Positions 10,640 to 21,639 of a stretch of 64,000 bases of DNA are shown here, piece after piece (positions within the stretch are counted from its first letter, which is position 1; each line of letters opens with the position of its first letter). The notes under the pieces are model-generated. The model ran no database searches and was not told the origin of the DNA. It worked only from the letters and a program-made list of their open reading frames with translations. The translations under genes and the position numbers were made by a program. The stretch is from Paralithodes platypus (taxonomy: Eukaryota; Arthropoda; Malacostraca; Decapoda; Lithodidae). The stretch is taken from assembly GCA_032716605.1 (NCBI GenBank), contig CM064573.1:10291846-10355845 (forward strand), written 5' to 3'.

Positions 10640-10752
10640 ACCTAGTGAGCTATGCCCTTTAAAATCTAAGAAAAAGAAAAAAAGAACAAAAAACAATGGG
10701 GCTAAACACGAGGGAGAAGGGGGGCCAGAAAACCCGGCCCATCCCCCCTTAA
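10640..10752 (+). mobile_element. F1 element, 3' fragment
   Basis: Only the last module (AACAATGGGGCTAAACACGA) and terminus (CCGGCCCATCCCCCC-TTAA) remain. Its TTAA at 10749-10752 is shared with the next F1 copy, so the two elements are back to back. Confidence 0.75.
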
Positions 10753-11130
10753 GGGGGGTGACCTGCTTTTTGTTATTTCTGTCCTTTTCTCTCTTTCTCT
10801 GGCTTGTATCCATTCGGCCCCATTTAGCCAACTATTTTAAGACGTTTATCCCCATCTAGGTGTCGATTTCTTCCTGGCGAGCGATAGCGAGCCAGCATTA
10901 TATGAAGAAATCCGGCTTCGCCGGAGACATTTTTCTATCGAAAAATGTACAAATTTAGCCTGCTGTCAAACAAAAATAAAAAATATGGTGGCTCGCTACC
11001 GCTCACCAGTAAAAAATTTACACCTGGATGGGGATAAACGTCTTAAAACAGTAGGCTGAATGGGGTCAAATGGATACAAGCCAGAGAAAGATAGAAAAGG
11101 ACAGAACATAAACAGGTCACCCCCCCTTAA
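10749..11130. mobile_element. F1 palindromic copy, 374 bp, TTAA flanked
   Basis: TTAA at 10749-10752 and 11127-11130. The left end GGGGGGTGACCTGCTTTTTG inverts at the right as AGGTCACCCCCCC. Both arms carry GGCTTGTATCC / GGATACAAGCC and the GGTGTCGATTTCTTCC module. The central hairpin is TCCGGCTTCGCCGGA. Confidence 0.85.
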
Positions 11131-12841
11131 CCCGCCTTCTGGTACTCGGCCGCTGGGTAATTGTCTGGGAAAGGAAAACAAGCTTTGGGATATGGAGGAG
11201 GAGAGAGAAAGCAGTAGCATAAAAATATATGCAGGTTTGTAAGGCGTTTAAACCCCATTAGTTTTGCAATTTCAAGGCATTTCGCCACACTCAGGTGTCA
11301 ATTTATTCCTTGTAATGGAAAGCGAGCCTGTGTTCTTTTTACATATATGTTATTGTTATGTGTATGAGGAAGACAAAAGGCAAAGCTGCCTGTAACAAGT
11401 TGAAAGAGTGACAGATCTAAAGTAAGGACTGTTAATAGTCATCTTCGTATTTGTTATTCTATCGGAAAGAGGGGTGAGTTTGTTTAGTGTAGTGAAACAC
11501 ATGAATAGGAAGAAAGGTTTTTGAGAGCTAGCTGGATTTTTCTCTGTGTAGGTGATACAAACAGAAAGTCAGGGAGGTCATACACATGAAACAGGGGTTC
11601 CAGCAACTCCTGATGACATGCCTATGACGCCTTCCCTGAGTATCGCCCTGCTTGATTGGTGTCTACAATCTCCCCAACTATAGCCTATTCCAAGTAAGTA
11701 GGCCAAAACTCTTGAACATTAACCTCTATAACTCACAAACGACTAGCGTAATCCAGCAAATATTTCTACCATTTGAGAAGGGTCAGCCAGGGAACAGGGG
11801 TAAATATTTACAGCCCATTTGCTCTAGCCCTTCTTGAGTTACAGAGGTGACGGTTCACGATTTCTGGACTACTAATTTGGAACGGGTTGACAATTTTTTT
11901 TTTTTTTTTTGTCTGTGAAGGAAATGCACTATGCACATGCCATCCGTCGTGGTAGAGCATTCTTCATATAAAAAAACTATATATATATATATACAGTATA
12001 TATAAATAAATGTCCATCTGATTGTTGGCCCAAAGTCAACTTAGTTTGACTTTTAATTTAACTTGAAAATGCGCTTCATATAATGGAGCAGGTGAGTTAC
12101 TAAGTCAGCAGTGTTACCAAACCAAGTCGGCTAGATAGTAAATAAATGCCTAAAATCGCAAGAATAATGCCACAATCTCTATAATATAGCTCTAAAATGG
12201 TTCAAATCTCCAGAGTATCGTTAAAATTCGTGCCGCTAGTTGTAAAAAATTGCATCTAGATCGAAGTAAATACCTGTAGATCTAGCGGAAAAGTAGCTAA
12301 ATTGCCAACACTAGAGATACTCCACTGGGATGACCGAAACTTACCCTGTAGGAAGGAGAAAGTGTATTGTTTATGTTAATCGGCCGCTGTGGGAAGGTCT
12401 GGGAAAGGAAAACAATTTGGTGGTTGTGCGCCCCCCCCCCTCCCTCCCCCCAACCCCCTTCCTGGTTGTGTGAGCACCCGCAGAGATTAGAGTATATATC
12501 AGCGTTTGAGGCAGATTAGGGGGACTCGGGAATGCTTAGAAGGAATTAGATACGATTAGGAGGGACATGAAGGTTATTAGACCGAAGCTGAGTGTATGAG
12601 ATTCGATTTATGTGCTATGTTGACAGATTAGTAGATATTATTTCCAAATTGGGTTTATTTGATTAGGCTAAATTATTATATTTTTTTCCACCAACCAACT
12701 TCACTTCTAAACTCAATTAATGAAATCAACAAATACATGTGGCACAAGAATTTGATAGAGTTAGGCCTAAATGGGACTTATAAATGCTTAGAGCTGATAA
12801 AAGAGTGTTATGTGTATTGACATATCAAAGGGACCCGATTA
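11131..12841. other. Mostly unassigned spacer
   Basis: Contains a 3'-UTR fragment of the 32.6-34.5 kb LINE family at about 11355-11440 (TGTGTATGAGGAAGACAAAA, GAGTGACAGATCTAAA), a poly(T) run at 11888-11908, a short TA run near 11980, and a C-rich tract near 12430-12470. The text CGGCCGCTG..GTCTGGGAAAGGAAAAC occurs twice (about 11149 and 12381). No gene is seen. Confidence 0.5.
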
Positions 12842-13310
12842 TCTATATAATATTTGCGATTGTCTGTCTGTGTGTGTGTGTGTGTTCTTTATAGGCGGCC
12901 GCAGTTTTTAAGCTAGAGCGTTCATACTTGGTATGCATAGTAAGGGGGTCCCTAGGCAGGTTTTTAGTGAAAAAATAGAATTCCCCAGGGTGAAAGGGAC
13001 GGAGAAAATGGGCGCGTTAAAAAAAAATGGCCGTTTGGGGCAGAAGGAGGCCTCCGATCGAAAAGATGTATGGAACGAAAGTTGTTCGCAGCCCCCCAAA
13101 ATGGGGGTACGGATGAGGTCAGATCCAAAATCGGAGGTCATTTAGCGGCCGAGATCGAGGTCGCCGTTTTATGAGGGACAGGGAGGTCGAGGCCGGTGAT
13201 TATCGCAGTAGTAGTATTGTGATGATGATGGTGATTATGGTAGTAGTAGTGGTGGTAGTAGTGATGGTGATTATGGTGATTACCCGGGCAACGCCGGGTA
13301 CCCCTGCTAG
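12842..13310 (+). mobile_element. Non-autonomous Helitron-like element
   Basis: The 5' end TCTATATAATATTTG starts with TC directly after A (12841). The 3' end is CTAG at 13307-13310, directly before T (13311). Seven bases upstream of CTAG lies the hairpin ACCCGG-GCAACG-CCGGGT (13282-13299). TC 5' end, 3' hairpin, CTRR terminus, A/T insertion and no target duplication are the Helitron diagnostic set. The interior has a (GT)n tract near 12870 and a GTAGTAGT/GATGATGG degenerate repeat near 13200-13275. There is no Rep/helicase coding. It would depend on an autonomous rolling-circle helper elsewhere. Confidence 0.85.
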
Positions 13311-13373
13311 TACAGTATTATAGACGATTAGATCTTAATCCATAATTCGTATATTCGATTAGCTCAAGGGGCC

Positions 13374-13706
13374 CACCTCACTTTATTTTCTCTTTATCAC
13401 TCTCTATCTCTGGGTTGCATCCATTCAACAACATTCAGCCTACTGTTCCAAGACGTTTGCCCCCATCCAGGTGTCAATATTTTCCTGGCGAGTGGTAGCG
13501 AGCCAGCATATATATATTTTTGTTTTGACAGCAAGCTAAATTTGTACATTTTTCGATAGCAAAACGTATCGCTCGCCAGGAAGAAATACACACCTGGATG
13601 GGGATAAACGTCTTAAAACAGTTGGCTGAATGGGGCCGAATGGATACAAGCCAGAGAAAGAGAGAAAAAGAGAGAAAGAGAAAAGAAGCGAGGTGGACCC
13701 CCTTAA
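13374..13706. mobile_element. F1 palindromic copy (325 bp)
   Basis: Right TTAA at 13703-13706; the left duplication reads TCAA (13374-13377), one mutation away. The arms carry GGGTTGCATCCATTC / GAATGGATACAAGCC. The central hairpin is mostly deleted (GATAGCAAAACGTATCGCTCG near 13554). Confidence 0.8.
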
Positions 13707-13734
13707 AAGGAACAGTTTGACATATTAGTGGGAT

Positions 13735-13870
13735 TAGAACATAAGCACACAACAAAACGAGAGTCTTCAGAAAGTCGATTGGCCCACACTAGGGAGATCC
13801 CTCTCACATCCAACCCTAATTATAAGGCCCAATTATAGAGTGTAGACCAAATTGAGTGTATTAGATCAGA
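13735..13870 (-). mobile_element. CR1-like LINE 3' tail fragment
   Basis: Minus-strand copy of the conserved 3' tail: GAGGGATCTCCCTAGTGTGG, CCAATCGACTTTCTGAAGAC. A full RT 3' end of this family is at 23640-24175. Confidence 0.7.
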
Positions 13871-13882
13871 TTAAATAGAAAA

Positions 13883-14345
13883 GCTTAATCCCTTCTGCAC
13901 CGGTGAGGTCTTCTTAAGGGGGGTGACCTGTTTTTGTTCTGTCCTTTTCTATCTTTCTCTGGCTTGTATCCATTTGGCCCCATTCAGCCCACTGTTTTAA
14001 GACGTTTATCCCCATCCAGGTGTCAATTTTTTACTGGTGAGCGGTAGCGAGCTAGCATATTTTTTATTTTTGTTTGACAGCAGGTTAAATTTGTAAATTT
14101 TTCGATAGAAAAATGTCTCTGGCGAAGCCGGATTTCTTCATATAATGCTGGCTCGCTATCGCTCGCCAGGAAGAAATCGACACCTAGATGGGGATAAACG
14201 TCTTAAAATAGTTGGCTGAATGGGGCCGAATGGATACAAGCCAGAGAAAGAGAGAAAAGGACAGAAATAACAAAAAGCAGGTCACCCTTCTTAATTTTAC
14301 TCTAACTACATTTAGACGATTTTATGAAGCTCAGGATAGATAGAT
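13883..14345 (+). mobile_element. F2 MITE interrupted by an F1 palindrome
   Basis: The F2 left end TTAATCCCTTCTGCACCGG lies at 13884-13902. After the F1 insert, F2 resumes at 14295 with ACTCTAACTACATTTAGACG and GAAGCTCAGGATAG. The rest is lost. F1 therefore inserted after F2. Confidence 0.75.
13914..14294. mobile_element. F1 palindromic copy, 373 bp, TTAA flanked
   Basis: TTAA at 13914-13917 and 14291-14294. Left end GGGGGGTGACCTGTTTTTG, right end CAGGTCACCCTTC. Central hairpin TCTGGCGAAGCCGGA near 14115. It is very similar to the 10753-11126 copy in inverse orientation. Confidence 0.85.
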
Positions 14346-14363
14346 GGTAACTAATAAAAGGAA

Positions 14364-14553
14364 GTAGGAAAAGATAAATGTGGATCATAATATTCAGTAT
14401 AAATGTGGATCATAATATTCAGTATAAATGTGGATCATAATATTCAGTATAAATGTGGATCATAATATTCAGTATAAATGTGGATCATAATATTCAGTAT
14501 AAATGTGGATCATAATATTCAGTATAAATGTGGATCCATAATATTCAGTATAA
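14364..14553. repeat. 25-bp tandem repeat, about 7.5 copies
   Basis: The unit is AAATGTGGATCATAATATTC plus AGTAT. The copies are nearly identical; the last full one has an extra C (GGATCCATAA). Confidence 0.95.
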
Positions 14554-14554
14554 T

Positions 14555-14608
14555 AGCTGGGAGGGAGGAAGGGTAGAGGGGGGGGGGGTGAGGGGGGGGG
14601 GGGGGGTA
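14555..14608. repeat. Poly-G tract, candidate G-quadruplex
   Basis: Two long G runs separated by TGA, next to GGGAGGGAGGAAGGG. It may be collapsed or mis-sized in assembly. Confidence 0.6.
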
Positions 14609-14864
14609 TAAACGGGGCGAACTCGTGGCGGGCCGAAATCGCGGAGCTAGTCCAACAACGGACGAATTTGTTGTCCGAGAGCGGGGCGATTTAGATGGAT
14701 ACAAATGCAAAATATAAACTAGCTAATATGGAATTAGAAAACTCAGACTGAGAAATATCTAGGTGTGTTTGTTAGCAATGATTTTAAACCTAGAAAACAG
14801 TGTATAAGTGTTCGCATTACAGAATGGAAATAGATTTCTTGGGAGAGAGTACAACGTAGAATGA

Positions 14865-15435
14865 CAAAAATTATCCATATTAGAAATCTTCCATATGAAG
14901 AAAGGTTGAAGAAATTAGGCTTACATTCGTTAGAGAGACGCAGATCTGCGTTAGAGGGGATATGATATAGGTGTTCAAGTGGGATAGTGGGATTAATAAA
15001 GGGGACATGAAAGATGTACTAAAGCTCAGTGGTAGCGAAAGAACTCGAACAAATGGTTTCAAATTAGATAAATTTCGTTTCAGAACAGATATAGGCAACT
15101 ATTGGTTTGGTAACAGAGTTGTAGATAGGTGGAATAGCTAGCTACTGAGTGCTATAGTGGGATAAAAAACGATAGAGAGATTTAAGATAAAATTAGATAG
15201 GCATATGAACGAGTAGGGGTTGGATGTGAGGGGGATCTGCCGGGTGTGGGCCAATCGGCGCTCTGCAGACCCCCGTTTTCTTATGTTGACCTCTGACCGT
15301 TTTGGTGAGGTCGGTCCTTATGGTGTTAGTGAGTTGGGTCTATAATTAGACTTTATAATTAGGGTTGGGTGTGAGAGGGATCTACCTTGTGTGGGCCAAT
15401 CGGCTTTCTGCAGACTCCCAAATAAGTCCTCAAAG
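14865..15435 (+). pseudogene. CR1-like LINE, RT C-terminus and 3' tail
   Basis: Parallel to 23640-24175. It encodes a broken version of YEERLKKLGLHSLERR near 14898-14945, then an EVFKW-like block and the FRFR...YWFGNRVVD block, with in-frame stops. The tail follows: GAGGGGGATCTGCCGGGTG, CAGACCCCCGTTTTCTTATG, then a second tail version at 15363-15420. No function is expected. Confidence 0.75.
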
Positions 15436-15439
15436 ACAG

Positions 15440-17545
15440 TGTCTATTGGTCGGCTCTTATGTTGTTCTAGATGTGGCTATTTAGGAGTGTGGCTGTATTG
15501 ACCTATGTATTGCAGTTCTTGTGTTCTAGTTGTGGCCGTTTAAGAGTGTGGCTGTATTGACCTATGTATTGCAGTTCTTGTGTTCTAGTTGTGGCCGTTT
15601 AAGAGTGTGGCTGTATTGACCTATGTATTGCAGTTCTTGTGTTCTAGTTGTTAGTGGCCGTTTTTAAGAGTGGGGACTGTATTGCCTATGTATTTGCATT
15701 CTTTTTGTTCTCTAGTTGTGGCCGTTTAAGAGTGTGACTGTATTGACCTATGTATTGCAGTTCTTGTGTTCTAGTTGTGGCCGTTCAGGAGTGTGACTGT
15801 ATTGACCTATGTATTGCAGTTCTTGTGTTCTAGTTGTGGCCGTTTAAGAGTGTGGCTGTATTGACCTATGTATTGCAGTTCTTGTGTTCTAGTTGTGGCC
15901 GTTTAAGAGTGTGGGTGTATTGATTGTGGCCATTTAGGAGTGTGGGTGAATTGATTGTGGCTATTTAGGAGTGTGGCTGTAATGATTGTGGCCATTTAGG
16001 AGTGTGGGTGTATTGATTGTGGCCATTTAAGAGTGGCTGTATTGATTGTGGCCATTTAGGAGTGTGGGTGTATTGATTGTGTCCATTTAAGAGTGTGGCT
16101 GTAATGATTGTGACCATTTAAGAGTGTGGCTGTATTGATCGTGGCCATTTAAGAGTGTCTGTATTGATTGTGGCCATTTAAGAGTGTGGCTGTATTGATT
16201 GTGGCCATTTAAGAGTGTGGCTGTATTGATTGTGGCCATTTAAGAGTGTGGCTGTATTGATTGTGGCCATTTAAGAGTGTGGGTGTATTGATTGTGGCCA
16301 TTTAAGAGTGTGGGTGTATTGATTGTGGCCATTTAAGAGTGTGGCTGTAATGATTGTGGCCATTTAAGAGTGTGGCTGTATTGATTGTGACCCTTTAAGA
16401 GTGTGGCTGTATTGATTGTGGCCATTTAAGAGTGTGGCTGTATTGATTGTGGTCATTTAAGAGTGTGGTTGTAATGATTGTGGCCATTTAAGAGTGTGGC
16501 TGTAATGATTGTGGCCATTTAAGAGTGTGGGTGTAATGATTGTGACCATTTAAGAGTGCGGGTGTATTGATTGTGGCCATTTAGGTGTGGCTGTATTGAT
16601 TGTGGCCATTTAAGAGTGTGGTTGTAATGATTGTGACCATTTAAGAGTGTGGCTGTAATGATTGTGGCCATTTAAGAGTGTGGGTGTAATGATTGTGACC
16701 ATTTAAGAGTGCGGGTGTATTGATTGTGGCCATTTAAGAGTGCGGGTGTATTGATTGTGGCCATTTAAGAGTGTGGGTGTAATGATTGTGGCCATTTAAG
16801 AATGTGGGTGTAATGATTGTGGCCATTTAAGAATGTGGGTGTATTGATTGTGGCCATTTAAGAGTGTGGGTGTATTGATTGTGGCCATTTAAGAGTGTGG
16901 GTGAATTGATTGTGGCCGTTTAAGAGTGTGGCCGTATTGACCTATGTATTGCAGATCTTGTGTTGTTCTAGTCGTAGCCATTTAAGAGTATGGGTGTGTT
17001 AATTGTGGCTGTCTAGGAGTGTGGCTGTATTGACCTATGTAGCATGGCTCTTATGTTCTAGTTGTGGCCATTTAGGAGTGTGACAGTTTAGGAGTGTGGC
17101 CGTCTAGGAGTGTGGCACTATTGACTTCTGTAGTGTGGCTCTTGTGTTGTTCTAGTTGTGGCCATTTAGGAGTGTGGCCGTTTAGGAGTGTGGCCGTTTA
17201 GGAGTGTGGCCGTTTAAGAGTGTGGCTGTATTGGTTGTAGCCGTTTATGAGTGTGGCTGTATTGGTTGTGGCTATTTATGAGTGTGGCTGTTTTGGTTAT
17301 GGCCGTTTATGAGTATGGCTGTAATGGTTGTGGCCGTTTAGGAGTATTACCGTTTAGGAATGTGGCCGTATTGGTTGTGGCCGTTTATGAGTGTGGCTGT
17401 ATTGATTGAGGCCGTTTATGAGTGTGGCCGTTTAGGAGTGTGGCTGTATTGGTTGTGGCCGTTTAGAAGTATGGCCGTATTGGTTGTGACAGTTTATGAG
17501 TGTGGCCGTCTTAACCTCTGTACTGCGGCGCTTGTGTTGTTCTGG
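15440..17545. repeat. Two-tier minisatellite: 59-bp units flanking 31-bp units
   Basis: 15460-15930 is built of 59-bp units (GTGGCCGTTTAAGAGTGTGG, CTGTATTGACCTATGTATTG, CAGTTCTTGTGTTCTAG). 15930-16930 is built of 31-bp units (ATTGTGGCCATTTAAGAGTG then TGGCTGTATTG), a shortened 59-bp unit lacking the ACCTATG...TTCTAG segment. From 16920 to 17545 the long form returns, mixed with decayed short forms. This implies expansion of a deletion variant inside an older array. Confidence 0.9.
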
Positions 17546-17631
17546 GGTAGGCAAACCAAAGTCTCCCTCCCGCTGAGCCGACCATCAAATTATATTGTGG
17601 GATTTATCTGTGAGTACCGCTCCTATGGCTT

Positions 17632-17632
<1 letters not shown>

Positions 17633-17695
<63 letters not shown>

Positions 17696-17878
17696 GTGGA
17701 GAGAGACAGGGAGAGAGAGGAGAGAGAGAGAAGTGAGAGTGAGAGAGAGAGATGAGAGAGAGAAGAGAGAGGAGAGAGAAGACGGAGAGGAGGAGAGATT
17801 GAGAGAGAGGAGAGAGGAGAGGAGAGAGAGGAGGGAGAGAGACTGGGGAGGGAGAGGGGAGAGAGGAGGAGGAGAGAC

Positions 17879-17940
<62 letters not shown>

Positions 17941-17953
17941 AACAAAAATCTAT

Positions 17954-17999
<46 letters not shown>

Positions 18000-18040
18000 G
18001 TCTGTCTGTCTGTCTGTATGTATGTATGTATGTATGCATG
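17633..18040. repeat. (GA)n, (ATCT)n, (CTGT)n and (ATGT)n microsatellite cluster
   Basis: Long GA tracts at 17634-17691 and 17885-17936 with imperfect GA-rich sequence between. These are followed by (ATCT)n at 17951-17998, (CTGT)n at about 17998-18017 and (ATGT)n. Confidence 0.95.
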
Positions 18041-18325
18041 TGTGTGTATGTCTGATGTGTGTGTATGTGCTCAACTGTTTGCTTAGGAGTGTTTATTTAC
18101 TCTGTGATTCTACACCATAATAAAAAAATAAAAATAAATAACAAATATACTAAAAAATATCTGTCCTCTACCATTTTCTATCCATTATCAAGTACTTGTT
18201 ATCAACTTACTTCTATTTATCTGACACCATTTATATAATTTGATTAAATACACATTCTACAATACTTAGCAGCAGTAACCTCACCCGATTTGTCATAATT
18301 ATAATACCTTTCATAGTGTTTATTT
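18041..18325. other. No recognisable feature
   Basis: AT-rich spacer; nothing I can assign. Confidence 0.5.
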
Positions 18326-18415
18326 CTATTTATTTATATATTATTTTCTCAGTTTCCTCCCTAGACCTCCATCAAGCTTAAAACTAAATATATAACCTAA
18401 CCCCCACCCCCCTCT

Positions 18416-18455
<40 letters not shown>

Positions 18456-18664
18456 TACATTTGTAAAAATAATTCGGTAGAAACATGTCGCCAGGGAAAC
18501 AAATCGACACCTAAATAGCACAAAAGATCATACTATTAACACAGCAATGGGGAGAAAATTCGTAAAACTGCCAAGCAAATGGGGCGGATGTCTTAAAAAC
18601 TCAAAACTAATGGGTCTAAACATGAGTGAGAAGGGGATCGAGAAAAGCCAATACGTCTCCTTAA
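18326..18664 (+). mobile_element. F1 element, diverged copy
   Basis: Contains CAGTTTCCTCCCTAGACCTC, CATCAAGCTTAAAAC and the modules GCAATGGGGAGAAAATTCG, AATGGGGCGGATGTC and AATGGGTCTAAACATGAG. It ends TCTCC-TTAA at 18661-18664. A 35-base poly(A) has replaced part of the AAGATAAATTTG segment (18418-18453), and the GC hairpin is missing. Confidence 0.75.
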
Positions 18665-18739
18665 GGGTTCGTAAGATCTGACCTAACTCTTTGGAACCGG
18701 GTATAGTAGGACCAGATCTCCATTACTATAAGGTCTCTA

Positions 18740-18955
18740 GCCAACCCCCCCTCCTTCCTACCCCCTCCTTCTTCCTATCCCCACCCCCTTCTTCTTCCTT
18801 CCCTCCACCCCCTTCTTCCTCCCCCCCCCCCCCCCCCCTCCTTCTCCTTCTTCCAACCCCCACCCCTCCCCCCCCTTCTTCCTACCCCACTCCTCCTTCT
18901 TCTTCCTATCCCCCCCCCTCCTTCTCCTTCTCCTTCTTCCTCCCCCCCTGCTGCG
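18740..18955. repeat. Pyrimidine tract (C/T-rich)
   Basis: Imperfect CCCCCTCCTTCTTCC repeats with long C runs. Open frames here are artefacts of the repeat. Confidence 0.85.
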
Positions 18956-19013
18956 TCGACCATCACATTATTATACTGATGGGAATCCTCTGTGGTACTG
19001 GGTCGTTGGTCAG

Positions 19014-19320
19014 GGAGAGAGAGAGAGAGTTAACCACGTTTTCTTTGCTTATCTAACTCTTTCCTTCTCTGCTAACTCCCTTATTGAAGAGAGATAGAGA
19101 GAGTGAGTCAGAGAAAAAGAGAGATTTAACCACGTTTTCTTTGCTATCTAACTCTTTCCTTCTCTGCTAACTCCCTTATTGGAGAGAGAGGGAGAGGGAG
19201 AGAGTGAGAGTGAGTGAGTCAGAGAAAAAGAGATTAAACCACGTTTTCTTTGCTATCTAACTCTTTCCTTCTCTGCTAACTCCCTTATTGGAGAGAGAGA
19301 GAGAGAGCGAGAAAAAGAGG
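19014..19320. repeat. ~100-bp tandem repeat, three copies, with (GA)n
   Basis: Three units, each with a GA tract followed by AACCACGTTTTCTTTGCT, ATCTAACTCTTTCCTTC and TCTGCTAACTCCCTTATTG. The fixed parts start near 19030, 19120 and 19237. Confidence 0.9.
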
Positions 19321-19895
19321 TTGTTTACGTATGCTGATTAATGCGCACAGCAAATTTGAATAATGGCTACTTAGTGATTTCCAAAGGCAAAGCGGTATCT
19401 TCATACTTAATATAGACGGGGGCATCATATTTCAATTTCTTTCTACTTTGCTTAAACTTTAAGGTATACATTGCATAAAATGAAATTCTCAAACACACAC
19501 ACACACACAAACTCAAATCTGTATTTTTTGTATATAACTAGAGTATTTATAAATTAAAACAATCAACAATGATTTGATAACTTGAAAGTGATGCACTACT
19601 TCAAGTTAAGTAAATAAGTAAACACAGTACAATACATAGACTAATGATAATAATAGGGTATGTAAATTAAAGATTCTAGGAGACAAAACTCCAGTCACCA
19701 CCACTCCATCCAACTAACTTGACCTAACCAGAGTTTTGTGGATTGGGAAGTATGAAAATCTAAATTTCATGTGTGTTTGCAATCATAATTTTTTTTTTTT
19801 TTTAATTTTATATGTGAGACTGGGGATTTGTCCACTATTGGTAAAAGTGGTTGGGTTTCTGTCCACTGCTATTTTGTCCAGACACCAGAGTAAAA
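19321..19895. other. No recognisable feature
   Basis: AT-rich spacer with a short (AC)n at 19494-19509 and poly(T) near 19789-19803. No gene is seen. Confidence 0.5.
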
Positions 19896-19896
19896 G

Positions 19897-21455
19897 GCTA
19901 TCTATCTATCTATCTATCTATTGCCGGACGCCGTGATCCCCGAAGGGGTGGCCATGAACGAATTGCCCCATTCACCTATGTCCCCAGTCAGGTGACACCC
20001 CTCCTTTCATCCACCACTGCTTTCTCGCATTTACTTCTTAACTCCATCCTTCCACCTCTCACATGGTCTACCCCTCCCTCTTTGTCCTTCCACTTAAGTC
20101 TTGTGCACTCTCTTAGTCATTCTCTCGCTTCCCATACGTTCCACATGGCCGAACCATCTCAAGGTGTTCCTTTTCATACTTTCCAGCACATCTACATCCA
20201 CACCACACTGCTCTCGTACTTCCTTATTCGTCTGTCTATCCCTCCATGTAACTCTGCACGCACTTCTCAAGTAACTCATTTTCACCCCTCTCACTCTTGG
20301 TTTGTGTTTCTCCAACAAAGTCCATGCTTCGCTCCTGTAAGTCAATGTCACGATTACCACACTATCATGCAAGGACTTCTTTACTTCCATGCTGACCACC
20401 CTATTTCTTCCGAAATACTTAAATGAGCGGACATTCTCCATAGCCTGACCATTCAACCTCACCTCACACTGTAGCTGCACCCCTTTCAAAGACCATAACC
20501 TTACTCGTTCCTGCATTTACCTTCAGATTCCATTGTTCACACACTGTTCCAAACATGTTTACCAGACCCTGTAACTCCTATTCACTATTACTCATCAGAA
20601 CTGTATCGTCAGCAAACAGCAGTACAGGCAACTTCCACTCATTTCCTTCCCTTATCAGCAGTACACCAACATCCACTGATCTTCCTTGTATTTCTTTCAT
20701 GACTTTATATATATATATATATATATTGAACAACCATGGGGACATCACACACCCTTGCTTTAACCCACCATTCAGATCAAAGAACTCGCTCAGTTCATTC
20801 TCCACATGTACTGACGCCTTTGCACCCTCATACATGCTCTTCACTGCTTTCAGCAACTTGCCATCTACTCCGTATATTCTCAGTACTTTCCACAGACCTT
20901 CTTTATCAACTCTGTCATAGGCCTTCTCCAAGTCCATAAAGGCAACATACAACTGTTGTCCCTTCTGCAGATATTTCTCTACAACACATTTCAAGGCAAA
21001 CATCTGGTCTACACATCCTCTTCCCTTCCTAACCCCGCCCTGCACATCACCTATCCATTTCTCCGTTCTCGCTCTCACTCTCTCGATCACTACCCTTCTG
21101 TACATCTTCCCTACTACGCTTAGAAGCCCCTGTAAGTACCACACTATGTTCTTTCCCCTTTACCTTTATACAGGGGGATTATTATGCCTGTCTTCCAGTA
21201 ATCAGGCGCACTTCCCTTGTCCCATGCTAGTTTACAAATTTTCCATACCCATTCAATCACTATCTCACCACCATACCTCAGCATTTAGCCACACACTTCT
21301 GACCTACTCCCCACCTCCTCCTCCACTACTTCTCCCTCCCATACCCCATCCAACTATGTTTGCTGGCGTTTCATTCCTTACGTTCAACAATTCGTTGAAG
21401 TGCTCCTTCTATCTCTCGACTCTCTCTTGCTTCTCGGCTAACACTCGCCCACCAC
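19897..21455 (-). mobile_element. LINE (RTE-like) on minus strand with (ATAG)n tail
   Basis: Same family as the plus-strand element at 25205-27215. The 3' end is CACGGCGTCCGGCAATAG on the minus strand, followed by (ATAG)n (plus strand 19897-19921). 5' truncated near 21455. The tail type and the coding content match between the two copies. Confidence 0.85.
20094..21150 (-). pseudogene. LINE reverse transcriptase, disrupted
   Basis: The minus-strand frame from 21144 reads LLSVVGKMYRRVVIERV, GGVRKGRGCVDQMF, VAFMDLEKAYDRVDKEGL, LNGGLKQGCVMSPWLF and LLFADDTVLMSN. This covers RT motifs including FADD (near 20600). After a frame change, 20516-20094 encodes EVRLNGQAMENVRSFKYFG, KKSLHDSVVIVTLTYRSEAW and LRWFGHVERMGSERMTKRV. 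An AT microsatellite at 20708-20727 has grown inside the RT frame, turning LFNIYxDGVMK into LFNIYIYIYKVMK. The YFGRNRVV junction shows a deletion relative to the 26.6-kb copy. Confidence 0.85.
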
Positions 21456-21639
21456 CCAGGTCGTCCAGGAGAAATACCCAGAGACCCAGGCCCATATGGG
21501 GTCTCCAACAAGATTCCTAGGTCCCAGATCTCCCAGAGAGGCTCCGATTTCCTCAGGCAGACAGTCAGCGGAACACACTCCAATGCCCGCCCACCATACA
21601 TCCAAGTGTACCCTTCATTTCTACCAGCTCCCCGGGTTA
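21456..21639. other. Unassigned sequence between two LINE fragments
   Basis: GC-richer text (CCCAGAGACCCAGGCCC, GGTCCCAGATCTCCC). I recognise no family in it. Confidence 0.4.

Noticed and set aside
11142..12420. LTR pair (shared CGGCCGCTG...GTCTGGGAAAGGAAAAC text)
   Set aside because: Only about 35-40 bp are shared, with no TG..CA ends, primer-binding site or coding interior.
12908..13145. 70-77 residue frames on both strands
   Set aside because: They lie inside the Helitron-like element with no Rep or helicase motif.
17604..17945. Long open frames in GA/CT tracts (Ser-Leu or Arg-Glu repeats)
   Set aside because: They are translations of simple repeats on both strands, with no start context or domain.
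18691..19056. Proline-rich open frame
   Set aside because: Derived from the C/T-rich tract; no start context or family.
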